This document shows positions 15,719 through 21,601 of a stretch of 21,601 nucleotides of DNA, piece after piece. This DNA comes from JBJENW01 sp051880395 (GTDB taxonomy: Bacteria > Bacillota > Clostridia > Lachnospirales > Lachnospiraceae): the NCBI GenBank assembly GCA_051880395.1, contig JBJENW010000058.1:1-21601 (forward strand), read 5' to 3'. Each line of letters starts with the position of its first letter. The stretch's first letter is position 1. The translations under genes and the position numbers were made by a program. Under the pieces are notes generated by a model. That model ran no database searches and was not told where the DNA came from. It saw only the letters and a list, made by a program, of their open reading frames with translations.

Positions 15719-16585
15719 ATGTTAGTAAACGCAAAGGAAATGTTAGACAAAGCAAAAGCTGGACACTATGCAGTAGGACAGTTCAACATTAATAACTTGG
15801 AGTGGACAAAATCCATTCTTTTAACAGCTCAGGAATTGAAATCCCCGGTTATCTTAGGTGTATCTGAGGGTGCTGGCAAATATATGACAGGTTTTGGAAC
15901 TGTTGCTGCAATGGTAAAAGCAATGGATAAAGAGCTCGGAATCACAGTACCGGTTGCTTTACACTTAGACCATGGTACATATGACGGATGTTATAAATGT
16001 ATCAAAGCTGGATTCACATCTATCATGTTTGATGGTTCTCACTATGATATCGCAGAAAACGTTGAGAAAACAAAAGAATTAGTAGCTGTTGCTCATGGCA
16101 TGGGAATGTCTATCGAAGCAGAAGTTGGTTCTATCGGTGGAGAAGAAGACGGTGTTGTAGGTGCTGGTGAATGTGCAGATCCAAACGAGTGCAAACAGAT
16201 CGCTGATCTTGGCGTAGATATGCTTGCAGCAGGTATCGGTAACATCCATGGAAAATATCCGGAAAACTGGCAGGGATTAAGCTTCGAAACACTGGATGCA
16301 GTACAGCAGAAAACAGGTGCTATGCCATTAGTACTTCATGGTGGTACAGGTATTCCGGAAGACATGATCAAAAAAGCAATCTCTTTAGGTGTTGCAAAGA
16401 TCAATGTAAATACAGAGTGCCAGTTATCTTTCGCTGATGCTACACGTAAATATATCGAAGCTGGTAAAGATCAGGAAGGAAAAGGATTTGATCCACGTAA
16501 ATTATTAGCTCCGGGTGCAGAAGCAATCAAAGCAACTGTAAAAGAGAAAATGGAATTATTCGGATCTGTTGGAAAAGCAGAATAA
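15719..16585 (+). CDS. fba: Class II fructose-bisphosphate aldolase
   Basis: Zinc-dependent aldolase of glycolysis and gluconeogenesis, splitting fructose 1,6-bisphosphate into dihydroxyacetone phosphate and glyceraldehyde 3-phosphate. The 288 residues show GQFNINNLEW near 20, the catalytic Asp and zinc His in ALHLDHGTYDG near 81, AEVGSIGGEEDG near 137, the zinc ligand His in GNIHGKYPENW near 176, and VLHGGTGIPEDMIKKAI with another His near 207, followed by NVNTE. Codon use (GGT, GCT, GTT, ATC, AAA) is more biased than in the preceding cluster, as expected for a highly expressed glycolytic gene. I choose the ATG at 15719 because GGAGGAAAG sits about 5 nt upstream; the in-frame ATG at 15704 overlaps that site. 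It stands alone between a promoter and a terminator. Confidence 0.97.
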   Translation: MLVNAKEMLDKAKAGHYAVGQFNINNLEWTKSILLTAQELKSPVILGVSEGAGKYMTGFGTVAAMVKAMDKELGITVPVALHLDHGTYDGCYKCIKAGFTSIMFDGSHYDIAENVEKTKELVAVAHGMGMSIEAEVGSIGGEEDGVVGAGECADPNECKQIADLGVDMLAAGIGNIHGKYPENWQGLSFETLDAVQQKTGAMPLVLHGGTGIPEDMIKKAISLGVAKINVNTECQLSFADATRKYIEAGKDQEGKGFDPRKLLAPGAEAIKATVKEKMELFGSVGKAE

Positions 16586-16656
16586 ATCTCTTTGGTGAAA
16601 TTCACGAAAATAGTTTTTGATAAGTGCAGAATTTGTCAAAAATAGAAAAAATAAAA

Positions 16657-16684
16657 AAAAAATCAATTTTGACTTGATTTTTTT
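16657..16684 (+). terminator. fba terminator
   Basis: AAAAAATCAA pairs with TTGATTTTTT around TTTTGAC, with the T run forming part of the 3' arm. It lies about 70 nt after the fba stop. The stem is A/T-rich, so termination may be leaky. Its 3' arm also supplies the -35 of the glnN promoter. Confidence 0.7.
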
Positions 16685-16702
16685 AAGAAAGTACGATATT
16701 AT
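16674..16702 (+). promoter_or_regulatory. glnN promoter
   Basis: TTGATT (16674-16679), a 17-nt spacer and TATTAT (16697-16702). An overlapping alternative is TTGACT (16669) with TACGAT (16692), also 17 nt apart. The expected start near 16709 leaves a leader of about 175 nt containing the terminator at 16751-16789. Confidence 0.6.
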
Positions 16703-16746
16703 CTTATCAAGCAAAGCAAGCGAGTAATTAAGAAAGTTAAGTCGAT

Positions 16747-16760
16747 GAACAAGGGTGTTC
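16747..16760 (+). promoter_or_regulatory. ANTAR-type hexaloop hairpin in the glnN leader
   Basis: GAAC (16747-16750) pairs with GTTC (16757-16760) around the hexaloop AAGGGT, which has A at position 1 and G at position 4. The loop and 3' side are the same bases that form the 5' arm of the following terminator, so the two structures exclude each other. This is the arrangement of the second hairpin in ANTAR (EutV-like) antitermination sites. I could not find a first hairpin. The stem is only 4 bp. Confidence 0.4.
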
Positions 16761-16789
16761 CAATGAATCTATTGGAATACCCTTTTTTT
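16751..16789 (+). terminator. Terminator inside the glnN leader (attenuator)
   Basis: AAGGGTGTTCCAAT (16751-16764) pairs with ATTGGAATACCCTT (16771-16784) over 14 bp with one G-U pair around GAATCT, running into seven T. It lies downstream of the glnN promoter and 94 nt before the start codon, so it should block glnN unless it is relieved. Confidence 0.85.
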
Positions 16790-16882
16790 GAGAAACGAAT
16801 AGGAATTACGCGTTTCTTCGCAGCTCAAATCGAATCACGTAGGGGATTTCATATTTGAAAAAAGAAAGGATGTATAGAAGTT

Positions 16883-19000
16883 ATGGAAGAACAGTATTTT
16901 AACGTAGCGGATATCTTTGGTGAAAACGTATTTAACGATGCAGTTATGCAGGAACGTTTACCGAAAAAAGTTTACAAGAAACTGAAAGAAGTAATCCGTG
17001 AGGGCAAAGAACTGGATTTAGAGACAGCAGATGTTGTCGCACACGAAATGAAAGAATGGGCAATCGAAAAAGGTGCAACCCATTATACTCATTGGTTCCA
17101 GCCACTGACTGGTGTAACCGCTGAGAAACATGATTCCTTTATTACAGCTCCAAAGGAAGATGGAAAAGTATTGATGAGCTTTTCTGGAAAAGAGTTGATC
17201 AAAGGTGAACCGGATGCATCCTCTTTCCCGTCAGGTGGATTAAGAGCAACATTCGAAGCAAGAGGATATACGGCATGGGATTGTACATCACCAGCATTCG
17301 TAAGACAGGATGCAGCAGGTGCAACACTTTGCATTCCAACAGCGTTCTGCTCTTATACAGGTGAAGCACTTGACCAGAAAACACCATTGCTTCGTTCCAT
17401 GGAAGCAGTTAACACACAGGCAATGCGTCTGTTAAAATTATTCGGAAATACAACTTCCAAAAAAGTTATTCCATCAGTAGGACCGGAACAGGAATATTTC
17501 ATCGTTGACCGTGAGAAATATTTACAGAGAAAAGATTTGATCTTTACCGGACGTACGTTGTTTGGTGCAATGCCTCCAAAGGGACAGGAAATGGACGATC
17601 ATTACTTTGGAACCATCCGTGAAAGAATTGCAGCATTCATGAAAGATGTGAACAAAGAGCTTTGGAAATTAGGTGTATCTGCAAAGACACAGCATAACGA
17701 AGTTGCACCGGCACAGCACGAGTTAGCACCGATTTATGCAGAGTGTAATATCGCAGTCGATCATAACCAGATGATCATGGAAACACTGAAGAAAGTGGCT
17801 GGACGTCACGGTCTGCAGTGCCTGTTACATGAGAAGCCATTCGATGGTGTGAACGGATCTGGTAAACACAACAACTGGTCTTTGACTACAGATGATGGAA
17901 TCAACCTCTTAGAGCCGGGTACGACACCACATGAGAATGTACAGTTCTTATTAGTATTGACTTGCATCTTAAAAGCAGTTGATGAGCATGCAGATCTGCT
18001 TCGCGAATCAGCAGCAGATGTTGGAAATGATCACAGATTAGGAGCAAATGAGGCACCGCCGGCAATCCTTTCTATCTACTTAGGAGAGCAGTTAGAGGAT
18101 GTTATCAATCAGTTAGTAAGCACAGGTGAAGCAACACGCAGTCTGAGCGGAACAAAATTAGAGACTGGTGTAAAAACATTACCTGACTTTATGAAAGATG
18201 CAACTGATCGTAACCGTACATCACCGTTTGCGTTTACAGGAAATAAATTTGAGTTCCGTATGGTTGGTTCTCAGGATTCTATCGCAAAACCAAATATCGT
18301 ATTGAATACCATTGTTGCAGAGGCATTCCAGGAAGCTTGTGATGTCATCGAAGCATCAGATGATTTTGATATGGCAGTGCATGATCTGATCAAAAAATAT
18401 GCAACTGAGCATCAGAGAATTATCTTTAACGGAAACGGATATTCCGATGAGTGGGTAGCAGAGGCAGAGAGACGTGGATTACCAAACATCAAATCCATGG
18501 TAGATGCAATTCCTGTATTAACCACAGATAAGACAGTGAAATTATTCGAGAAATTCGGTGTATTCACAAAGGCAGAGTTGGAATCCCGTGTAGAAGTAGA
18601 ATATGAAACATATGCGAAGAAGATCAACATCGAAGCACGCGCTATGATCGATATCGCAGGAAAACAGATTATTCCTGCAGTGATCAAGTATACAACACAG
18701 TTAGCTACATCCATCAATGCAGTGAAAGCCGCAGCACCGGTAGATGTAACAGCACAGACAGAACTGTTAACAGAAACATCTGCATTATTAGCAGAGACAA
18801 AAGCCGCTCTTGCAAAACTGGAAGAAGTAGCAGACAAGGGTGGGGCTATGGAAGAAGGCAGAGATCAGGCTGTATATTATAGAGATGAAGTTATCAAAGC
18901 GATGAATGCATTACGTGCACCGGTTGATAAACTGGAAATGATCGTAGATAAAGAAATTTGGCCGATGCCATCTTATGGCGATCTGTTATTCGAGGTCTAA
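16883..19000 (+). CDS. glnN: Glutamine synthetase type III
   Basis: Forms glutamine from glutamate, ammonia and ATP, the entry point for nitrogen. At 705 residues it is the long GSIII form (dodecamer) rather than the roughly 450-residue GSI. Visible features are the GSIII start YFNVADIFGENVFND, the region FPSGGLRATFEARGYTAWD near 113-131, catalytic motifs VGPEQEYF near 202, KTQHNEVAPAQHELAPIY near 270, NGSGKHNNWSL near 325, and NRTSPFAFTGNKFEFR near 450. A long helical C-terminal extension ends in IWPMPSYGDLLFEV. The ribosome binding site AAAGGATG lies about 11 nt upstream. Codon use is biased like that of fba, suggesting high expression. It heads a nitrogen block with glnK and amtB; its leader terminator suggests control by antitermination. 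Confidence 0.98.
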   Translation: MEEQYFNVADIFGENVFNDAVMQERLPKKVYKKLKEVIREGKELDLETADVVAHEMKEWAIEKGATHYTHWFQPLTGVTAEKHDSFITAPKEDGKVLMSFSGKELIKGEPDASSFPSGGLRATFEARGYTAWDCTSPAFVRQDAAGATLCIPTAFCSYTGEALDQKTPLLRSMEAVNTQAMRLLKLFGNTTSKKVIPSVGPEQEYFIVDREKYLQRKDLIFTGRTLFGAMPPKGQEMDDHYFGTIRERIAAFMKDVNKELWKLGVSAKTQHNEVAPAQHELAPIYAECNIAVDHNQMIMETLKKVAGRHGLQCLLHEKPFDGVNGSGKHNNWSLTTDDGINLLEPGTTPHENVQFLLVLTCILKAVDEHADLLRESAADVGNDHRLGANEAPPAILSIYLGEQLEDVINQLVSTGEATRSLSGTKLETGVKTLPDFMKDATDRNRTSPFAFTGNKFEFRMVGSQDSIAKPNIVLNTIVAEAFQEACDVIEASDDFDMAVHDLIKKYATEHQRIIFNGNGYSDEWVAEAERRGLPNIKSMVDAIPVLTTDKTVKLFEKFGVFTKAELESRVEVEYETYAKKINIEARAMIDIAGKQIIPAVIKYTTQLATSINAVKAAAPVDVTAQTELLTETSALLAETKAALAKLEEVADKGGAMEEGRDQAVYYRDEVIKAMNALRAPVDKLEMIVDKEIWPMPSYGDLLFEV

Positions 19001-19009
19001 GAGCTAAAT

Positions 19010-19046
19010 AGCAATGTTTGGGAAATACTTCCCAAATGTTGCTTTT
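19010..19046 (+). terminator. glnN terminator
   Basis: AGCAATGTTTGGGAA pairs with TTCCCAAATGTTGCT (15 bp including two G-U pairs) around ATAC, followed by TTTTAG. The T run is short, so some read-through into the glnK leader is possible. Confidence 0.75.
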
Positions 19047-19061
19047 AGATACATCATCTGG

Positions 19062-19090
19062 TTGACAAGAAAAGGATTACGTAGTAGACT
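19062..19090 (+). promoter_or_regulatory. Promoter of glnK-amtB
   Basis: A perfect TTGACA (19062-19067), 17-nt spacer and TAGACT (19085-19090, four of six). It lies just after the glnN terminator. If used, it makes a leader of about 565 nt that contains the whole repeat region. I see no better promoter closer to glnK and no sigma-54 site. Confidence 0.5.
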
Positions 19091-19096
19091 AATGAA

Positions 19097-19460
19097 CAGA
19101 CAGCAGAGTAGACTTGCAGAGCGGACAGAAGACAGACATCATTGTAGACAGCAGACTTGTAAATAAGCAGGACAGGCAGAAGACATCATTGTAGACAGCA
19201 GCGAGACTTGATGATTACAGACAGCGAGCAGGAAGAATGACATCTTTGTAGACCAGATGACATGAGACAAAAATGACAACAGAGCAGACTTGCAGAGTAG
19301 ACAGAAGAAAGACAGCAGAGCAGACAACAGACTTTTTTAAGTGTGACGGACCTATATAGACAGCTTAGTGGACTTACAGAGTAGACAACAGTGCTGACAA
19401 TCAGAAGACATCGTGTTGACGAGATGATGTGACTAGAGAATCCGGGATCCGAATGACATC
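19097..19460 (+). repeat. Degenerate AGAC/CAGAG repeats in the glnK leader
   Basis: About 360 nt rich in A and G with two recurring words. Word A begins GACATCATTGTAGACAGCAG: 19135 and 19182 (20 nt identical), with weaker copies at 19239, 19407 and 19454. Word B resembles ACAGAGCAGACTTGCAGAG: 19098, 19275 and, more diverged, 19359. Between them lie many AGAC and NAG triplets. No reading frame in it has a ribosome binding site. Because one strand is purine-rich, the RNA would fold poorly. The stretch from 19460 to the start of glnK holds hairpins and a possible CcpA site listed separately. Function unknown. Confidence 0.75.
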
Positions 19461-19516
19461 TTAGCTGGAAACAGGGAGTTTTTAAGCAAAAGGGTTTTGA
19501 GATTCATGGGAAGAAT

Positions 19517-19540
19517 GTCAGAGGGCGAAAGCCCTCTGAC
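19517..19540 (+). other. GAAA-capped hairpin in the glnK leader
   Basis: GTCAGAGGGC pairs perfectly with GCCCTCTGAC around the stable tetraloop GAAA. No T run follows, so it is not an intrinsic terminator. It is the only strong structure between the repeats and glnK, about 125 nt before the start codon. Confidence 0.75.
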
Positions 19541-19571
19541 TGAATAGAAAACTTGCGGTGGAGTGAGTTTT

Positions 19572-19585
19572 AGCAAACGTTTTCG
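19572..19585. promoter_or_regulatory. Possible cre (CcpA) site in the glnK leader
   Basis: AGCAAACGTTTTCG agrees with about 11 of 14 positions of the catabolite-responsive element consensus (TGWAARCGYTWNCW). It lies within the transcribed leader, where CcpA could act as a roadblock. The same bases also form a small hairpin, AAACG/CGTTT around TTTT. A weaker partial match, TGAAAGCG, lies at about 19631. Confidence 0.3.
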
Positions 19586-19663
19586 TTTAGCAAAATAACA
19601 TGGGCTTTCAAAGAAGCTTACAGCGAGAAGTGAAAGCGCATGAAAAATAGAGGAGGTAAGCAG

Positions 19664-20002
19664 ATGAAAAAATTGGAAATTATCATCAAACCGGAAAAAC
19701 TGGAAGATTTGAAAGATATCTTAGACAGTAATGATGCTTCCGGTGTTATGATTACAAACATTATGGGTTACGGAAATCAGAAGGGATACAAACAAATGTA
19801 TCGCGGAAATGAGTACAATGTGAATCTGTTACCAAAAGTAAAAGTAGAGACAGTCATCGAAAGAGGACAGGCAGAACCGTTGATTGATAAGATCGTAGAG
19901 GAAATCCAGACAGGTAATTACGGTGATGGTAAAATCTTCATTTATGATGTAGAGGATGCTGTTCGAATTCGTACAGGTGAGCGTGGAACAGACGCTTTAT
20001 AA
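19664..20002 (+). CDS. glnK: Nitrogen regulatory protein PII
   Basis: Trimeric PII signal protein that binds ATP/ADP and 2-oxoglutarate and, by its T-loop, blocks the ammonium channel when nitrogen is plentiful. At 112 residues it is exactly PII length. The T-loop GYGNQKGYKQMYRGNEYNVN (about 35-54) has Tyr at 51, the residue uridylylated in proteobacteria; whether it is modified here is unknown. The B-loop TGNYGDGKIFI near 83 and C-loop RIRTGERG near 101 complete the nucleotide site. I start at the ATG at 19664, with AGAGGAGG about 8 nt upstream; the in-frame ATG at 19640 lies before that site. Location next to amtB favours the GlnK role, though the name glnB would be equally valid. Confidence 0.95.
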   Translation: MKKLEIIIKPEKLEDLKDILDSNDASGVMITNIMGYGNQKGYKQMYRGNEYNVNLLPKVKVETVIERGQAEPLIDKIVEEIQTGNYGDGKIFIYDVEDAVRIRTGERGTDAL

Positions 20003-20034
20003 AAGAGGAAAAAAAGTGAATAAAAAATTTATAT

Positions 20035-20052
20035 GTTATCAAAGGAGATAAC
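20035..20052 (+). promoter_or_regulatory. ANTAR-type hexaloop hairpin in the amtB leader
   Basis: GTTATC (20035-20040) pairs perfectly with GATAAC (20047-20052) around the hexaloop AAAGGA, with A at position 1 and G at position 4. Its 3' half (GATAAC) is also part of the 5' arm of the terminator at 20045-20097, so forming this hairpin would prevent termination. The layout matches the one before glnN. A preceding partner hairpin was not found. Confidence 0.5.
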
Positions 20053-20097
20053 GCAGGAATAGAGAAGAAATCTTTATTCGGCGCTATCTCTTTTTTT
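20045..20097 (+). terminator. Terminator between glnK and amtB (attenuator)
   Basis: GAGATAACGC (20045-20054) pairs with GCGCTATCTC (20081-20090) with one mismatch. Inside it GAATAGAG pairs with CTTTATTC (one G-U pair) around AAGAAAT. Seven T follow. It is a long, strong terminator that would make amtB expression conditional, because no separate amtB promoter is evident. A second hairpin, GTCTTGT/ACAAGAC around AAGTA, follows at 20098-20116. Confidence 0.88.
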
Positions 20098-20159
20098 GTC
20101 TTGTAAGTAACAAGACCACACGCTACTTATGAGACAAAAGATGAAGGAGGGAACGTGTT

Positions 20160-21434
20160 ATGAGTTTAACAGAATTAATACAATCTGGTATGAGTGAGCC
20201 GGAAGCAATTGAAATGCTGCTGAACACAGTGTGGACATTAGTGGCAGCATGTCTTGTGTTTTTTATGCAGGCAGGTTTCATGGCAGTAGAAGTCGGTTTT
20301 ACCAGAGCAAAAAATGCAAGTAACATCGTAATGAAGAATTTAGTAGACTTTACAGTTGGAAGTATAAGCTTCTTTTTTATCGGTTTTGCTTTGATGTTTG
20401 GAAAAGATGCCGGTGGAGTTATCGGAACATCCGGATTCTTTAATCCGACTGTTTTAACAGAAGTTTCGGATTTACCAATTGGAGTATTTATGATTTTCCA
20501 GACTGTGTTCTGTGCAACAGCAGCAACGATCGTATCTGGATCAATGGCAGGAAGAACAAAATTTATCACATATTGTATTTTTAGTACATGTATCAGTCTT
20601 TTCATTTATCCGGTTACCGGACATTGGATCTGGGGCGGCGGCTGGTTATCACAGATTGGCTTCCACGATTTTGCAGGATCTACCGCAGTACATAGCGTCG
20701 GTGGCTGGTGTGCATTGGTCGGTGCAGCAATTCTTGGACCGCGTATCGGAAAGTACAAGAAAGACGGTACTCCGAACGCAATCCCAGGTCATAACATTCC
20801 ATTAGGTGCACTTGGTGTATTTATCTTATGGTTCTGCTGGTTCGGATTCAACTGCGGTTCTACGACTGCAGCAACCACAAACCTTGGTGATATCGCTATG
20901 ACGACAAACCTTGGAGCAGTCAGTGCTACATTTGCTACATTGATATTTACTTGGATTCGTTATGGAAAACCGGATGTTTCTATGACATTGAACGGTTCTT
21001 TGGCAGGTCTTGTAGCAATTACCGCTGGATGTGATATGGTATCGAATTACAGTGCAGTTGTGATCGGCTTGATCGCAGGCATCTTGGTAGTAATAGTAAT
21101 TGAATTTGTAGATAAAAAACTTCATATCGATGACCCGGTTGGTGCAACAGGAGTGCATTGGGCATGCGGTATGATAGGAACCATCTTAACAGGTGTATTT
21201 GCAAAGAGCTCTTATTTGGAAGAAATCGGTATGAGCCGTTTGAAATTTACAGGAATCCAGATTCTTGGTGTTGTAGCAGTAGGTGCTTACACAGCATTGA
21301 TGGCATTCATCATCTTTACTGTTCTGAATAAGACCATTGGTCTGAGAGCTTCTGAGCAGGATGAAATTGAAGGTCTGGATGTAACAGAGCATGGAACAAG
21401 TGCTTATGCAGATTTCTCACTGAAATTGCATTAA
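20160..21434 (+). CDS. amtB: Ammonium transporter (Amt family)
   Basis: Channel-like transporter that brings ammonium into the cell when it is scarce. The 424 residues form about eleven hydrophobic segments, beginning TVWTLVAACLVFFMQAGF and then VEVGFTRAKNASNIVMKN, a strong Amt signature. The substrate-binding Asp and first pore His are in DFAGSTAVHSVGGW near 165-175 and the second pore His in GATGVHWACGMIG near 325. A short cytosolic tail ends the protein, with no fused regulatory domain. AAGGAGGG lies about 8 nt before the ATG. It follows glnK, the classic glnK-amtB pair in which PII plugs the transporter. A strong terminator separates the two genes, so they are not simply co-expressed. Confidence 0.97.
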   Translation: MSLTELIQSGMSEPEAIEMLLNTVWTLVAACLVFFMQAGFMAVEVGFTRAKNASNIVMKNLVDFTVGSISFFFIGFALMFGKDAGGVIGTSGFFNPTVLTEVSDLPIGVFMIFQTVFCATAATIVSGSMAGRTKFITYCIFSTCISLFIYPVTGHWIWGGGWLSQIGFHDFAGSTAVHSVGGWCALVGAAILGPRIGKYKKDGTPNAIPGHNIPLGALGVFILWFCWFGFNCGSTTAATTNLGDIAMTTNLGAVSATFATLIFTWIRYGKPDVSMTLNGSLAGLVAITAGCDMVSNYSAVVIGLIAGILVVIVIEFVDKKLHIDDPVGATGVHWACGMIGTILTGVFAKSSYLEEIGMSRLKFTGIQILGVVAVGAYTALMAFIIFTVLNKTIGLRASEQDEIEGLDVTEHGTSAYADFSLKLH

Positions 21435-21476
21435 TGAAATCAGATCGCTGCTGAAATTTAGGCAGCAATAAAACTG

Positions 21477-21497
21477 GTATAATGGGAGTCATTATAC
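21477..21497 (+). promoter_or_regulatory. TATAAT within a perfect inverted repeat downstream of amtB
   Basis: GTATAATG (21477-21484) and CATTATAC (21490-21497) are perfect inverted copies around GGAGT. The left arm contains a perfect -10 (TATAAT, 21478-21483) preceded by TGG, an extended -10. No good -35 is seen. It may be a repressible promoter reading right, or only a hairpin after amtB. Confidence 0.4.
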
Positions 21498-21564
21498 AAT
21501 ATCTAATCCCCTTAGTTAGTATAAACATCAATGGAAAAAAGCCCGGCATGTGCCGGGCTTTTTT
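21490..21564 (+). ncRNA. Candidate small RNA of about 75 nt
   Basis: If the extended -10 at 21478 is active, transcription from about 21490 would end at the strong terminator 21535-21564 and give a short RNA without a reading frame. The alternative is that this stretch is just the 3' end of the amtB transcript. Confidence 0.2.
21535..21564 (+). terminator. Terminator downstream of amtB
   Basis: AAAAAAGCCCGGC pairs with GCCGGGCTTTTTT (13 bp) around ATGT, with the T run in the 3' arm. It is symmetrical and could act on both strands. About 100 nt separate it from the amtB stop. Confidence 0.92.
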
Positions 21565-21601
21565 CTATTTAGATTGTGGACCAAACATTACGTTTTATAT
21601 G

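Noticed and set aside
19092..19166. Small open frame of 24 codons at the start of the repeat region
   Set aside because: Its ATG lies at or before the expected transcript start and has no properly spaced ribosome binding site.
19139..19327. Minus-strand open frame with a hydrophobic, Leu/Ser/Cys-rich product
   Set aside because: TTG start, no ribosome binding site, and the composition follows directly from reading the purine-rich repeats backwards.
19325..19340. T run after the repeats as a terminator
   Set aside because: The purine-rich sequence before it has no complementary arm, so no hairpin can form.
19097..19460. CRISPR array or type III toxin-antitoxin repeat
   Set aside because: The repeats are degenerate and unevenly spaced without unique spacers, and no cas or toxin gene is adjacent.
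19600..19625. Sigma-54 promoter before glnK (GG...GC pattern)
   Set aside because: The GG and GC elements are not at the required spacing and the flanking bases do not match.

Overview
The window looks like chromosome of an anaerobic Firmicute of class Clostridia, most likely a Lachnospiraceae gut bacterium. The evidence is codon use, strong AGGAGG-type ribosome binding sites, type III glutamine synthetase, class II fructose-bisphosphate aldolase, WhiA/RapZ/HPr-kinase clustering, and a long-form (yeast-like) PurC. The species is inference; no rRNA or tRNA is visible.

Layout. (1) 1-1267: end of an unidentified gene and a visibly A+T-richer CaiB/BaiF-type CoA-transferase. (2) 1268-2352: about 1.1 kb without a credible gene. 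It holds two near-identical terminators, a stretch resembling domain I of a group II intron without its reverse transcriptase, and a 407-nt imperfect palindrome (1829-2235). (3) purC (+) and pyrG (-) converge on one shared terminator hairpin. (4) 5219-15603: a same-strand cluster ftsH-uvrC-hprK-M18 aminopeptidase-murB-rapZ-whiA-HPr-like-diacylglycerol kinase, with promoters visible before ftsH and hprK. (5) fba, alone with its own promoter. (6) 16586-21564: a nitrogen-assimilation block with glnN (GSIII), glnK/glnB (PII) and amtB, separated by long structured leaders.

How the genes work together. HprK is encoded in the same cluster as a Crh-like HPr paralogue. This protein keeps the regulatory Ser46 but has Glu at position 15 instead of the phosphotransfer His, so it should be an HprK-dependent regulator rather than a sugar phosphocarrier. 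MurB, RapZ, WhiA and DagK tie this cluster to envelope synthesis and growth. In the nitrogen block, AmtB imports ammonium, PII senses 2-oxoglutarate/ATP/ADP and gates AmtB, and GSIII assimilates ammonium into glutamine.

Most interesting. Both glnN and amtB are preceded by an intrinsic terminator whose 5' arm overlaps a small hairpin with a hexaloop carrying A at position 1 and G at position 4. This is the signature of RNA sites bound by ANTAR antiterminators, so the two genes may share antitermination control. The glnK leader contains about 360 nt of degenerate AGAC/CAGAG repeats of unknown meaning, downstream of a good promoter. The 407-nt palindrome before purC and the E15 HPr paralogue are the other main points. 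All functional assignments rest on reading motifs by eye, without database searches.
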